Below are positions 7,945-17,171 of a stretch of 64,000 bases of DNA, in pieces. Location of the stretch: positions 1,550,001 through 1,614,000 of the forward strand of contig NZ_CP061314.1 in assembly GCF_018688255.1 (NCBI RefSeq). Reading direction: 5' to 3'. Position 1 is the stretch's first letter. Each line of letters opens with the position of its first letter. This DNA is from Polynucleobacter corsicus (GTDB lineage Bacteria > Pseudomonadota > Gammaproteobacteria > Burkholderiales > Burkholderiaceae). The notes under the pieces were generated by a model. That model ran no database searches. It was given only the letters and a program-made list of their open reading frames with translations, and had not been told where the DNA came from. The position numbers were made by a program, and so were the translations under genes.

Positions 7945-9696
7945 TTAACGCTTCGGCGTTTTACCAACGATCTTCACTGCTCTCAAGAAATCAAAGTCAA
8001 CGCCCTTGTCTGCTTGAGTGACTGTATCTAAGAATAGCTTTAGGTAGCCACGTTCTGCAGTGGGCTCCATTACTGGATTTGCTTTTGCACGCTTTGCCAA
8101 CTCTTCATCTGAGACCAACAAACTAATCTCACGATTCTTCACGCTCAAGCGGATGCGGTCACCATTATGCACAAACGCTAATGGTCCACCTACTGCAGCT
8201 TCTGGAGTCACATGCAACACAATGGTTCCGAACGCCGTTCCACTCATACGCCCATCAGAAATTCTCACAATATCTTTTACGCCAGCGCGAGCAAGCTTCA
8301 TCGGAATCGGAATATACCCTGCCTCTGGCATACCGGGTGCGCCTTTAGGGCCAATGTTCTTCAGCACCAAAATATCATCTGCTGTCACATCCAAGTCTGG
8401 ACTATCAATGCGATTGGCTAGGTCTTCACTGTTTTCAAACACAACAGCGCGACCCTCATGCTCCATAAGTTTTTCATTGGCCGCTGATTGTTTAATGATG
8501 GCGGCACCGGGTGCTAGGTTGCCATGCAATACTGCAATGCTGCCACGTGGATAAATCGGGTTATCGAACTTGCGCACTACATCTTGCTTAAAGCTTGGAG
8601 GGGCCGCATCAATCTCTTCACCTAAAGTGCGACCTGTTACCGTCATCGCATCTAGCTTTAGTAAAGGCTTGAGCTCACGTAGCAGCGTAGTCATACCACC
8701 AGCATCATGGAAGTTCTCCATGTAGTGATCACCAGAGGGCTTTAAATCCACCAACACTGGCGTCTCATCACCCATCTTATCGAGTGCATCCAAGTCAATC
8801 TCTAGGCCCATACGACCAGCGATGGCAGCTAAATGTACGATGCCGTTAGTCGAGCCACCAATTGCCAATAAAACACGCATCGCGTTTTCAAAAGCGTCTG
8901 CTGTTAATACCTTATCAATTGTTAGGCCGTCTTTTGCCATTTGTACAGCGCGAGTACCAGTCTCTTCTGCAATCCGAATACGGTCGGCAGTAACTGCTGG
9001 TGGTGTTGCGCCACCAGGCACAGTCATACCAAGCGCCTCAGAGATACAAGCCATCGTACTAGCAGTACCCATGACTGAGCAGGTACCTACGCTAGCTACC
9101 AATTGGTCATTCACTTCATCTTTTTCAACTTCATCAATTTCGCCAGCGCGGAATTTTCCCCAATAGCGGCGACAGTCAGTGCATGCACCCACACGCTCGC
9201 TTCGATGGGAGCCCGTCAGCATGGAACCAGTGATCAACTGAATTGCTGGAAGACCAGCAGAAGCTGCGCCCATCATTTGCGCAGGTACAGTTTTATCGCA
9301 ACCACCAATCATCACTACTGCATCCATCGGCTGAGCACGCAACATCTCTTCCGTATCCATTGACATCAGGTTACGCAAATACATGCTGGTAGGCGCAGCA
9401 AAGCTTTCATGAATCGAGATGGTGGGGAAATCCATCGGCAAGCCACCAGCCAACATCACGCCCCGCTTTACAGCCTCAATCAGTTGCGGCATGTTGCCAT
9501 GACAGGGGTTATAAGCACTGCCAGTATTAATAATGCCAATGACGGGGCGGTCCAGAGCGCTATTGGTATAGCCAGCACCCTTGATAAATGCTTTACGCAA
9601 AAACAGCGAGAAGCCTTTATCGCCGTAACTGGTTAAGCCCTTACGTAAACCGCTCTCTGTGGGCAGCTTTTTTTCTTTATCTACATTGCTTGTCAT
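7945..9696 (-). CDS. IlvD/EDD-family dehydratase, sugar-acid (arabonate) type
   Basis: Iron-sulfur dehydratase of 583 residues. The three cluster cysteines are C65 (NPCHGN), C133 (GGCDKT) and C206 (GTCSVMG). Their spacing is the same as in L-arabinonate dehydratase of Rhizobium, and the insert TDCRRYWGKFRAGEI is typical of that pentonate/hexonate branch rather than of biosynthetic IlvD. Likely reaction: removal of water from an aldonate to give a 2-keto-3-deoxy acid. It lies 33 bp downstream of a tctC gene in the same operon, which suggests a carboxylate or sugar-acid substrate taken up from outside. An annotation as dihydroxy-acid dehydratase (valine/isoleucine synthesis) is possible but less likely. 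Confidence 0.85.
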   Translation of the reverse strand: MTSNVDKEKKLPTESGLRKGLTSYGDKGFSLFLRKAFIKGAGYTNSALDRPVIGIINTGSAYNPCHGNMPQLIEAVKRGVMLAGGLPMDFPTISIHESFAAPTSMYLRNLMSMDTEEMLRAQPMDAVVMIGGCDKTVPAQMMGAASAGLPAIQLITGSMLTGSHRSERVGACTDCRRYWGKFRAGEIDEVEKDEVNDQLVASVGTCSVMGTASTMACISEALGMTVPGGATPPAVTADRIRIAEETGTRAVQMAKDGLTIDKVLTADAFENAMRVLLAIGGSTNGIVHLAAIAGRMGLEIDLDALDKMGDETPVLVDLKPSGDHYMENFHDAGGMTTLLRELKPLLKLDAMTVTGRTLGEEIDAAPPSFKQDVVRKFDNPIYPRGSIAVLHGNLAPGAAIIKQSAANEKLMEHEGRAVVFENSEDLANRIDSPDLDVTADDILVLKNIGPKGAPGMPEAGYIPIPMKLARAGVKDIVRISDGRMSGTAFGTIVLHVTPEAAVGGPLAFVHNGDRIRLSVKNREISLLVSDEELAKRAKANPVMEPTAERGYLKLFLDTVTQADKGVDFDFLRAVKIVGKTPKR

Positions 9697-9729
9697 AAGT
9701 AACTCTTTAACTTAAAAAATAAATGGTGC

Positions 9730-10719
9730 TTACTCAGCCTTAATATCAGCTTCTCTGATGACCTTTTCCCAACGCTTCACTTCAGTAGCTAGCAACTCAG
9801 CTGATTTCTTGGGCTTGGTTGGCGCTGCGGCGTAAACACCCTGCTTAAGGAATGCTTCCTTCACCTCAGGATTGAGTAATAGTTTAGCGATAGCACTATT
9901 TAACTGATCAACGATAGGCATGGGCGTACCGACTGGCGCTAAAACACCAAAGGTAGAGCTCACTTCCAGCGCAGGCATACCAGATTCAGCGGTCGTGGGA
10001 ACATCAGGCAACATCGAAATGCGTTTTGCCGTTGTCACTGCTAGAGGACGTAATTGCCCAGCGTTGATAAACGGCAATGCAGCCGGAACGGTTTCTACTA
10101 TCATGTTGACTTGTCCCGCAACCAAATCGGTCATAGCTGGGCCGCTACCCTTGTATGGCACGTGCGTGATTTTGAGACCCGCTTCTTTTTGGAAAATTTC
10201 TGCACCCATTCTCTGCGGTGCGCCGGCACCGGAAGAGGCGTAATTTAATTTATCTGGATTGGCTTTTGCGTAGTCCACTAAGCCTTTTAAGGTTCTTACG
10301 GGAACGTTGGGGTTCACCACCACCACCAAAGGTACAGAACCAACAATCATGACCGGAGTGAAATCTTTCAGGAGATCGTAACGTAACTTGCCCTTTTCAA
10401 GCGTGGCCATAGTGGAATGTGAGGTAACTGCGCCCATCAGTAAGGTGTAGCCATCTGGGTTTGCCTTAGCTACCGCTTCTGCACCGATATTGCCACCAGC
10501 TCCACCGCGATTCTCAACTAACACTTGCTGACCCAAAGATTCACCTAAATTCTTGGCTAGAATTCGTCCAATGACATCGGTAGCCCCACCAGGAGGATAG
10601 GGCACGATGAGTTTGATTGGCCTGTCTGGATAGGCGGCATGCACTAAACCAGAAAAACTCAGGATCAGGGTTGCCTGAGCGATAGAACGGCAAATCCTGC
10701 CCAATTGAAAAGTGATCAT
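9730..10719 (-). CDS. Tripartite tricarboxylate transporter substrate-binding protein (Bug/TctC)
   Basis: Periplasmic binding protein of 329 residues. An N-terminal hydrophobic signal segment ends near residue 28 (LVHA), followed by the hallmark YPDRPIKLIVPYPPGGATDV and the GGAGGNIGAEAVAKA block. Members bind small carboxylates for TctAB-type permeases or work as orphans. No TctA or TctB lies in the window. It is the first gene of a two-gene operon with the sugar-acid dehydratase, so the ligand may be the dehydratase substrate (inference). The divergent VOC gene starts 110 bp away. Confidence 0.93.
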   Translation of the reverse strand: MITFQLGRICRSIAQATLILSFSGLVHAAYPDRPIKLIVPYPPGGATDVIGRILAKNLGESLGQQVLVENRGGAGGNIGAEAVAKANPDGYTLLMGAVTSHSTMATLEKGKLRYDLLKDFTPVMIVGSVPLVVVVNPNVPVRTLKGLVDYAKANPDKLNYASSGAGAPQRMGAEIFQKEAGLKITHVPYKGSGPAMTDLVAGQVNMIVETVPAALPFINAGQLRPLAVTTAKRISMLPDVPTTAESGMPALEVSSTFGVLAPVGTPMPIVDQLNSAIAKLLLNPEVKEAFLKQGVYAAAPTKPKKSAELLATEVKRWEKVIREADIKAE

Positions 10720-10828
10720 TTTTATCTCCGTGTCACAGTTTTATATTTATGCTCTCAATATACTAAACTTCATCATTACATCTATTTAAGCTTGCTGAGC
10801 CTAATTCCACATCTTGCCAAGGACCGCT

Positions 10829-11251
10829 ATGTCAAACATTCAACCTTTTCACCTGGCTTTTCCTGTAGACAACCTGGAAGCAGCCCGTACTTTTTACGGC
10901 AGCACCTTAGGTTGCGCAGAAGGTCGCAGCTCTGATGAATGGATTGATTTTGACTTCTTTGGACACCAATTAGTTGCCCACCTTGCACCTGAAGAATGCA
11001 GTCATGCAGCCTCAAATGAGGTTGACGGACATCAAGTTCCCGTAAAATACTTTGGGGTGGTGCTGACAATGCCAGATTGGCATGCATTAGCGGATAAATT
11101 AAGTAGCAGTGGCATGAAGTTCATCATCGAGCCACAGATTCGCTTCAAAGGAAAAGTGGGGGAGCAGGCCACCATGTTCTTTCTCGATCCTGCTGGCAAT
11201 GCCTTAGAGTTCAAAGCATTCGAGGATCCCAGCCAGCTATTTGCTAAATAA
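10829..11251 (+). CDS. VOC-fold (glyoxalase/dioxygenase superfamily) protein
   Basis: 140 residues from ATG 10829, chosen over an upstream in-frame TTG because AAGGA lies 5 bp before it. It has the paired beta-alpha-beta-beta-beta pattern of vicinal oxygen chelate proteins. Candidate metal ligands are H8 (FHLAFPV), a histidine in FFGHQLVAH and a glutamate in GNALEFKAF; DPAGNALEF is the usual C-terminal signature. Substrate unknown. Divergent from the tctC-dehydratase operon and followed by the convergent receptor gene. Confidence 0.85.
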   Translation: MSNIQPFHLAFPVDNLEAARTFYGSTLGCAEGRSSDEWIDFDFFGHQLVAHLAPEECSHAASNEVDGHQVPVKYFGVVLTMPDWHALADKLSSSGMKFIIEPQIRFKGKVGEQATMFFLDPAGNALEFKAFEDPSQLFAK

Positions 11252-11292
11252 TTGGCTGAGATAGAAAAAATGACTACAAGCTATCTATTGCA

Positions 11293-13356
11293 TTAGAAAA
11301 ACTGGTAACTCATGCCTGCTTGAAAATTGATGGGTGCGCCAGCAAAAATTCCATCAGGACTTCTACTGGAAATATAGCGCTTGTTCAGCAAGTTGTTGAC
11401 CACACCAAATACTTTCAAACTTTTATTGATTGCATAATTCGCACTCCAATTCACAGTGGTGATAGTAGAGATTTCCCCTAAAGTGCCAATGGAGTTTGAC
11501 AAAACAGTATTTGCTGAATCGGCAAATTGAGGTGATAAGTAATTCACACTAACTAAAGTGTTGAGGCCATTTTTCTGATAGCTGACACCTAAATTCGATA
11601 CCAACTCTGATGTGTATGGGATACGGTTTCCATCTTTCCCCATAGAAGAATTACCAACAAACTTAGCAACCGGAATGTAAGTTAGATTCCCACTCAGACC
11701 CCATCCAGATTCAAGCGCGTAAGCTAAAGATAATTCCATCCCCTGATGTAAGCTCTTGCCGCCGTTGGCTTTAGTAATGCCCGCAGCAAGACTTTGATTG
11801 ACGATTTGATTACTAAAGTTCATGCTAAATATCGCCGCATCATAGCTGAACCCGTTATTGACGCCCCGTAGACCAAACTCAAAATTAGTTGATCTCTCAG
11901 GATCCAATTGCTGATCCACACCCTTTTCACTAATGGCAGTTGCCAATTGAGCGGGCGCAAATCCTTTATATACACTCGAGTAAAGCTGTAACTCTGGAAT
12001 CAGTTGCCAGCTTGCTCCGATTTGAGGCACAGTTTCTAAATTCTTTGCACTACCTGACTTTTCAGTCAGGACATTATTTCGAGATTGGTTATAGCTTTCA
12101 ATACGTACACCAGGAGTCACTGCAAAGTCTTTTGATAGCAAGAATCTATTTTGCGCAAAGAGAGCTACTGAATTGGCTTTATTTTCTTCATGCCCTGATA
12201 CTCTTCCAGACTTAGCTAAGCTTTGGGATGCCACCAGCTGGTTTGATTGCGACTCAGTATGCAAGCGCAGCCCAAATTCAAATTCATTACCTATGCCCAT
12301 TGCCTCATAAGCATGAGTCACTCGTGAATCCACTCCGAGCATTTGAAATTCCCGATTACGCCCAAACATACAATCATTATTACCATTGCAAAGAGTAAAA
12401 CTGGTTTTGTCCGCAGTACGACTACTGATGCTTTGACGCCAGTAATCCCGATCTAAGCGACTCCAGTAAAACAAGGTGTTCATTTTTGTCCCTGAACCGA
12501 GCTCCCAAGAGTGATTCAGATCAACAGCATTTCTCTGAGTAACGAAGTAATCATTGGGGGCGGGATTCCCTGAAAATCGTGTGTCATATTGATTTGGTCT
12601 CAAGCCAACATATGAGGTATTGATATTGTTGTCATAGTGGGTATATTTCAGGCTTAGCCATTGATTTTGATCAATGGCCACCCCGCCCTTGAAAAGAATG
12701 TCGTACATCTTGAAGCCATTGCCTTGATACCCATCACTCTCTGACTTAATGATGTTGATGCCTGCGATCGCTCCATTACTTTCCGACTTTCCGCCGGCCT
12801 CAATTTGAGCCAATTGATAACCATAATTACCCGCTTTACCAGAAAGCTTAAAGCCCTCCTCTGGAGTCTTGGTCAGGTAATTAATAACCCCACCAATATT
12901 AGAAGGGCCGTACTGCAAGCCTGATGCCCCCTTCAAAACTTCAATGCCGCTCATACGATCAACAGGCGGGCTGTAATAAGAGGCGCTAGAAATAAATAGG
13001 CTGGGGTGGATAGGTGCACCATCCTCCAGTAACAAGACTTTCTGACTACGACTAGGATTAAGTCCTCGAATGCCAATATTCGGAATGGAGCCTAAGCCGC
13101 CTTCATCACCCCGGATATTGATACCTGGAATAGTCTTAAGAGCATCTTGAATAGATAAGGGCTGAAGTAACTCCAGCTGCTTTTGATTGATTACTTCGAC
13201 CGTACCTGGAATTTTCGAGCGCGCATTTTCCTCGCTGCCGACAATATCCATTCTTGGCAAATCTATTTCCTTAGCCTGAATACCCGAGCTCAAGGAACAC
13301 CCGCAAATCAAGGCCAAGCGCAAAGCCCAAACCAATTTTTTCTGCTTCATATGCAA
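11293..13356 (-). CDS. TonB-dependent outer membrane receptor (FecA-like, iron or heme uptake)
   Basis: 687 residues. The signal peptide ends around IQA (residue 28) and is followed by a plug domain (about 40-150: IQDALKTIPGINIRG, VLLLEDGAPIHPS, VEVLKGASGLQYGPSNIGGVINY) and a 22-strand-type barrel closing with the terminal aromatic of MSYQFF. The plug resembles FecA and related ferric-chelate receptors. There is no long N-terminal signalling extension, so no FecIR-type control is expected. It is the last gene of tonB-hemP-receptor, 87 bp after hemP. Because hemP accompanies it, heme is a reasonable ligand, but a ferric siderophore is possible too. Confidence 0.9.
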   Translation of the reverse strand: MHMKQKKLVWALRLALICGCSLSSGIQAKEIDLPRMDIVGSEENARSKIPGTVEVINQKQLELLQPLSIQDALKTIPGINIRGDEGGLGSIPNIGIRGLNPSRSQKVLLLEDGAPIHPSLFISSASYYSPPVDRMSGIEVLKGASGLQYGPSNIGGVINYLTKTPEEGFKLSGKAGNYGYQLAQIEAGGKSESNGAIAGINIIKSESDGYQGNGFKMYDILFKGGVAIDQNQWLSLKYTHYDNNINTSYVGLRPNQYDTRFSGNPAPNDYFVTQRNAVDLNHSWELGSGTKMNTLFYWSRLDRDYWRQSISSRTADKTSFTLCNGNNDCMFGRNREFQMLGVDSRVTHAYEAMGIGNEFEFGLRLHTESQSNQLVASQSLAKSGRVSGHEENKANSVALFAQNRFLLSKDFAVTPGVRIESYNQSRNNVLTEKSGSAKNLETVPQIGASWQLIPELQLYSSVYKGFAPAQLATAISEKGVDQQLDPERSTNFEFGLRGVNNGFSYDAAIFSMNFSNQIVNQSLAAGITKANGGKSLHQGMELSLAYALESGWGLSGNLTYIPVAKFVGNSSMGKDGNRIPYTSELVSNLGVSYQKNGLNTLVSVNYLSPQFADSANTVLSNSIGTLGEISTITTVNWSANYAINKSLKVFGVVNNLLNKRYISSRSPDGIFAGAPINFQAGMSYQFF

Positions 13357-13443
13357 TCTCCAGAGATAAAAACATCAAATCGCTGGCTAATCGCATATCA
13401 AAATACTTTTGCTGGCTAATAAATTAGGGTGCTTAGTGCATCA

Positions 13444-13620
13444 CTATTTAGTCAAAATAAGCTTCTTTAATTTAGTAATTCTTAAAATATATCTTTCGCC
13501 ATCGTGGATGATGACCACGGTTTTCTCTTTGCCAAACAAAGTCGAACTGGCAATCACCTTATCTAATCTCAATTGAGGATTTACAAAATCTGCTCTCGAG
13601 ACACTTAACTCTGGTTTCAA
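13444..13620 (-). CDS. hemP: Hemin uptake protein HemP (small, TTG start)
   Basis: A 58-residue frame easily missed because it starts with TTG. The start at 13620 lies one base after the tonB stop, and AGAGG is 6 bp upstream, inside the tonB 3' end, so translation is likely coupled. The C-terminal half matches the HemP family pattern: a hydrophobic strand (VVIIHDGERYILRIT) followed by the terminal signature KLILTK. HemP proteins accompany heme and iron receptors in proteobacteria and are strongly iron-regulated; in some Burkholderiales HemP acts as an activator of heme-receptor genes. Its place between tonB and the receptor supports the call. Confidence 0.88.
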   Translation of the reverse strand: MKPELSVSRADFVNPQLRLDKVIASSTLFGKEKTVVIIHDGERYILRITKLKKLILTK

Positions 13621-13621
13621 G

Positions 13622-14185
13622 TTACGCCTCTAACCTGAAGTGGATCGGGAGATGGTAGCAGTGAGATATGACCTGATCCTGAGGCTCTAGGGCAGAAAAT
13701 TTCCACTCTCTCACACCCTCTATGGCGGATCTATCTAGTTTTTCATAGCCAGAACTTTTGAGTAACTGAACATGTTCCACTCGCCCTCGACCATCAATAC
13801 ACAACTTGAGTTGAACGGCCCCTTGCTCACGCATTCGCCTACTTAAAAGGGGATAAATGGGTTTTGGATTGAAAAATATATTTCTATCACGAAAGGTTTG
13901 AGCTACCGGAGACGACATGCTTGGCTCATGATTACTGAAGTCCTTCGCAATCGTTGATGCAAGGTAACTTGGAGTGACGTTGATGTCCTGAGTTTGTTTT
14001 GATACTTTGGATACAGCGCGATGATCAAGCGAGTCCCTCAAACTGAGATCTAGCCTCTCTGGTGCAAAAGTCTGCGGTGCTCTCACTTGAAATATTCCCA
14101 TTCCAAAAATAATGGAAATATGCGCCCCAATTACCCCAAGAGGAATGAGATTAGATGCGCTAATCTTTAATTTTTTTCCTATCAA
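13622..14185 (-). CDS. TonB-family energy transducer
   Basis: 187 residues: a single membrane segment at about 13-32, a periplasmic stretch of about 70 residues without the usual proline-rich repeats, and a TonB C-terminal domain at about 105-187. That domain has PKPIYPLLSRRMREQG (the YP motif), VQLKLCIDGRGRV, LLKSSGYEKLDRSA and REWKF. It passes proton-motive energy from ExbBD to outer membrane receptors. No exbB or exbD is in this operon, so these must come from elsewhere. First gene of the iron operon, with a Fur-like box just upstream. Confidence 0.9.
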   Translation of the reverse strand: MIGKKLKISASNLIPLGVIGAHISIIFGMGIFQVRAPQTFAPERLDLSLRDSLDHRAVSKVSKQTQDINVTPSYLASTIAKDFSNHEPSMSSPVAQTFRDRNIFFNPKPIYPLLSRRMREQGAVQLKLCIDGRGRVEHVQLLKSSGYEKLDRSAIEGVREWKFSALEPQDQVISHCYHLPIHFRLEA

Positions 14186-14220
14186 GAAACAAAGCCCTTA
14201 CATACATCAACTCAATAATG

Positions 14221-14239
14221 AAAGATGATAATCATTCTC
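14221..14239. promoter_or_regulatory. Fur-box-like operator upstream of the tonB-hemP-receptor operon
   Basis: The 19 bases match the classical GATAATGATAATCATTATC consensus at 15 positions, including an unbroken GATAATCATT core. It lies 36 bp upstream of the tonB start codon, where it would overlap a promoter. Iron-dependent repression by Fur is inferred. Confidence 0.75.
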
Positions 14240-14331
14240 ATTTATTTTATTAGATGTTTTCCCGGCCAACAACCCCTTCAATTAAAGGGCCCGCAGGCTC
14301 CAAGGATATTCAGAGAGTTGGATGGGTGAAG

Positions 14332-15531
14332 CTAATACTTCTGATGAATTTGTAAGCGCCAGAGTGAAGTGATTTCAGCTGCTCTTGCAAAATGAAGAGA
14401 GTCTGAGTCATCAAATGCTTTCGGATGTTTAGGTTTGGTATCAATACGGTCAAGAACAACTAATCCGGCATCTTCAATCCAAGAGAGTAGCTCTTGTCGA
14501 GATCTGAGCTCTAAATGTTCGGCCAAATCAGACAGAATCAACCAGCCCTCACCTTGAGGCAGCAAATGTTCTTTCAATCCCGCCAAAAATCCTTTGAGCA
14601 TCTGACTCTCGGGATCATAGACCGCATACTCTAGTAAGGAGCTAGGCCTTGCAGGTACCCATGGTGGGTTACAGATAATCAATGAAGCCTTTCCTGCTGG
14701 AAATAAATTAGCCTTCACAATGTCTATTTGAGAACCTAAACCTAAGAGTGCAATATTTTCTTTGGCACATATCAGCGCTCGATCATCTTGATCGGTGGCA
14801 ACAATTTTTTGCACATCCCGCATTGCCAAAATAATCGATAGCACACCAGTACCCACGCCAATATCAAAAGCTGTGGATTCTCGATCAAGGGATTTGGGTA
14901 AAGGGGCGCTACAAACTAACTCAATGTACTCACCACGAACGGGTGAGAAAACGCCGTAATGCGGGTGAACGTAAATTGGCTCGCCATTTTCATCTGCCAG
15001 AATAGGCAAACCATTTTTGCGCCACTCATGAGCGCTGACTACGCCCAAGAGTTCACGCAAAGAAACTACATAAGAGTGATCAACGATGCCATATGCCTCT
15101 AAACATGCTTGCGTGATATTGGGCGCACGACGTAGAGAGATGGTGTGATCCGCATTACATTGAATTAACAACATACCCAGTATTCGGGCACGCTGAGATT
15201 GAATTAGGCGGTGTTGATTAAAAATATCTTTTGCTGTTTTCTTGGGGGCAGCATCGATAGACTTATCCACCCTCTTACCGGCACGCTTTGATTTTTTTGA
15301 TGGTTTGTCTATACGACGAACCAAGGCCTGCAATAACTGTCTAGCGTTTTGGAAATCACCCTTCCAGAGAATAGCCGTACCTTCACATGCCAAATGATAA
15401 GCATCATCTGCCGTTAATGTATCGTCGGCAGTCACCACTTTTTTATGTGCTGCGATCCCATTTTCAGAATGCCAAACTGCTGAACAGTTCTGGCCACCCT
15501 CTTCCCAGTGAATGAAGCTATCCTGGTTCAT
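14332..15531 (-). CDS. Class I SAM-dependent methyltransferase with NPPW motif
   Basis: 399 residues. The C-terminal half is an MTS-type methyltransferase: SAM motif DIGVGTG at 223-229, acidic ATDQDD at 245-250 and catalytic NPPW at 288-291. NPPW/NPPY motifs belong to enzymes that methylate amide or exocyclic amino nitrogens in proteins or RNA (HemK/PrmB, RsmC types). The N-terminal half is unrecognised, with a lysine-rich linker around 77-101 that could bind nucleic acid. Start is only 3 bp after the upstream CMD gene's stop, so it belongs to the tctC-CMD-methyltransferase operon, an odd pairing. Target unknown. Confidence 0.8.
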   Translation of the reverse strand: MNQDSFIHWEEGGQNCSAVWHSENGIAAHKKVVTADDTLTADDAYHLACEGTAILWKGDFQNARQLLQALVRRIDKPSKKSKRAGKRVDKSIDAAPKKTAKDIFNQHRLIQSQRARILGMLLIQCNADHTISLRRAPNITQACLEAYGIVDHSYVVSLRELLGVVSAHEWRKNGLPILADENGEPIYVHPHYGVFSPVRGEYIELVCSAPLPKSLDRESTAFDIGVGTGVLSIILAMRDVQKIVATDQDDRALICAKENIALLGLGSQIDIVKANLFPAGKASLIICNPPWVPARPSSLLEYAVYDPESQMLKGFLAGLKEHLLPQGEGWLILSDLAEHLELRSRQELLSWIEDAGLVVLDRIDTKPKHPKAFDDSDSLHFARAAEITSLWRLQIHQKY

Positions 15532-15534
15532 GAA

Positions 15535-16086
15535 TTACTCAGGAGGATGTTCCTCGGTATTGACATCTAAAGCAATCAAGAACCGAGAGACCATGTTGTA
15601 AGCTGCCACTACAGTGACAAGCTCAACGGTATCGGTATTACCCAAAGTAGCCTGCAAGCGCTTAATCAGAGCGCTATCCACCTGAATATTGCGCGTCATC
15701 TGGAACGTGAGTGCTGCAGCATCATTCTCTACAGAAGAGAATAAGGCGCTAGGAAAGTTTGGCTGACCAATTAAACGCAGTGCTTTCACTTGCTCTTCAG
15801 TGCCCCCAGCCTTTATAAACGGCGGAGCGTGATGGAAAAACTCATATTCAGCGCCATTCAGAACAGCTACCCCGCACATCGCCAACTCACGCAGCTTTGG
15901 ATCTAAGGAGAGATTATTGCGAATCTCGCCCACAAAATGGTTCCAGCCCTCGGCAATTGGAGTGCTGTGTAAAAGCATGCGATCCAAATTAATGAACTGA
16001 CCACCGCGTCTTTTACGAATAGCTGCTACCAAATCAGCAGGCTCAGCCAGGTCCATCGGCTGATAGGGAATTAAACGCTCACTCAT
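15535..16086 (-). CDS. Carboxymuconolactone decarboxylase (CMD/AhpD-like) family protein
   Basis: 183 residues with the all-helical CMD pattern, including LRELAMCGVAVLNGAEYEFFHHAP at about 66-89 and a second helical repeat later. The CxxC peroxidase motif of AhpD is absent; the AEYEFFHH form is found in CMD relatives of unknown function tied to aromatic or lactone breakdown. 9 bp after the tctC stop and 3 bp before the methyltransferase, so clearly operonic. A role as decarboxylase or lactone-handling enzyme for the ligand of that TctC is inference. Confidence 0.82.
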   Translation of the reverse strand: MSERLIPYQPMDLAEPADLVAAIRKRRGGQFINLDRMLLHSTPIAEGWNHFVGEIRNNLSLDPKLRELAMCGVAVLNGAEYEFFHHAPPFIKAGGTEEQVKALRLIGQPNFPSALFSSVENDAAALTFQMTRNIQVDSALIKRLQATLGNTDTVELVTVVAAYNMVSRFLIALDVNTEEHPPE

Positions 16087-16095
16087 ATCAATTCC

Positions 16096-17094
16096 TTATT
16101 GTGTTTCTTTAATATTGTTTTCAATCACAAACTTACCCCATACCGCAATTTGCTTACCGATAAAGTCACGCAGAGTTTCTGGATTACCAGCAACAACTTC
16201 AATGCCTTGTGATTTTAATTTAGATGCAACTGCAGGCGTCTTGAGTGCTTTCGTGACAGCTTGGTTCATGGCGTTGACGATTGCCGGTGGAGTTTTTCCT
16301 GGAGCTAAAACTGCCCACCATGCTGGTGCATTAAATCCAGGGAAGCCACTCTCAGAAATCGTTGGCACATTGGGCAACTCAGGGGATCTTTTAACGGTAG
16401 TGATGACTAGGGGAATAACACCACCACTATCAATATGGGGCTTGACTAAGAATTCTGAGCCAACAGCCAGTTGAACTTGGCCACCGAGTACATCTTGCAT
16501 CAATGGTCCTCCGCCACGGTAAGGAACGTGATTCCAATCAAAGCCCGCTTGCTTAGCCAAACGCGCCATAGCTAGGTGACCTAAGCTACCAATACCAATG
16601 GATCCATAGCTAAATTGTTTACCAGTCTTAGACTGGTCTACCAACTGCTTAAAGCTCGTGATAGCAGAATTCTTGCTGGCCACCAATACCATCGGTGAGG
16701 TACCAATTAAGGTTACAGGGGCTATGTCTTTAATCGTGTCATACGGAAGCTTATCTTTGAGGACTGGATTTACTCCGTGAGTATCAAAAACTACAGCAAA
16801 GGTATAGCCATCAGGATCTGACCTGGTCATGGCGGCCGTTCCAATCACGCCAGATGCTCCACCAACATTTTCGACAATGACGTTTTGCTTTAATTCTGCT
16901 TGCAAAGCCGGGGCCAAGGTACGCGCCACTTGATCCACAGAGCCGCCAGGCGGGAAAACAGCAATCAGGCGAATCGGTTTTTGGGTAGGCCAAGCGCCTA
17001 CACCCGCAGTTTGAGCGCTAGCAAAAGAACCAGCGAACATCATGAAAAAGCCAAATAAAAGGGCTTTTTTAGTTATTTTCAAGTAAATCGGCAT
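16096..17094 (-). CDS. Tripartite tricarboxylate transporter substrate-binding protein (Bug/TctC)
   Basis: 332 residues. Signal peptide ends near ASA at residue 27, followed by WPTQKPIRLIAVFPPGGSVDQV and the GGASGVIGTAAMTRSDPDGYTF block typical of the family. First gene of the tctC-CMD-methyltransferase operon, divergent from trhO. No cognate permease is nearby. Ligand unknown. Confidence 0.93.
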   Translation of the reverse strand: MPIYLKITKKALLFGFFMMFAGSFASAQTAGVGAWPTQKPIRLIAVFPPGGSVDQVARTLAPALQAELKQNVIVENVGGASGVIGTAAMTRSDPDGYTFAVVFDTHGVNPVLKDKLPYDTIKDIAPVTLIGTSPMVLVASKNSAITSFKQLVDQSKTGKQFSYGSIGIGSLGHLAMARLAKQAGFDWNHVPYRGGGPLMQDVLGGQVQLAVGSEFLVKPHIDSGGVIPLVITTVKRSPELPNVPTISESGFPGFNAPAWWAVLAPGKTPPAIVNAMNQAVTKALKTPAVASKLKSQGIEVVAGNPETLRDFIGKQIAVWGKFVIENNIKETQ

Positions 17095-17171
17095 GCATCA
17101 TCTCCCTCGATTAAGACTGCAAGATTACCACCCATCCTCGCCGCTTGTTTGATAATGGATGCCGGAGCAAG

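Noticed and set aside
8060..8554. 164-codon open frame opposite the dehydratase gene
   Set aside because: It lies wholly antisense to a well-supported gene with intact motifs; no ribosome site or recognisable domain.
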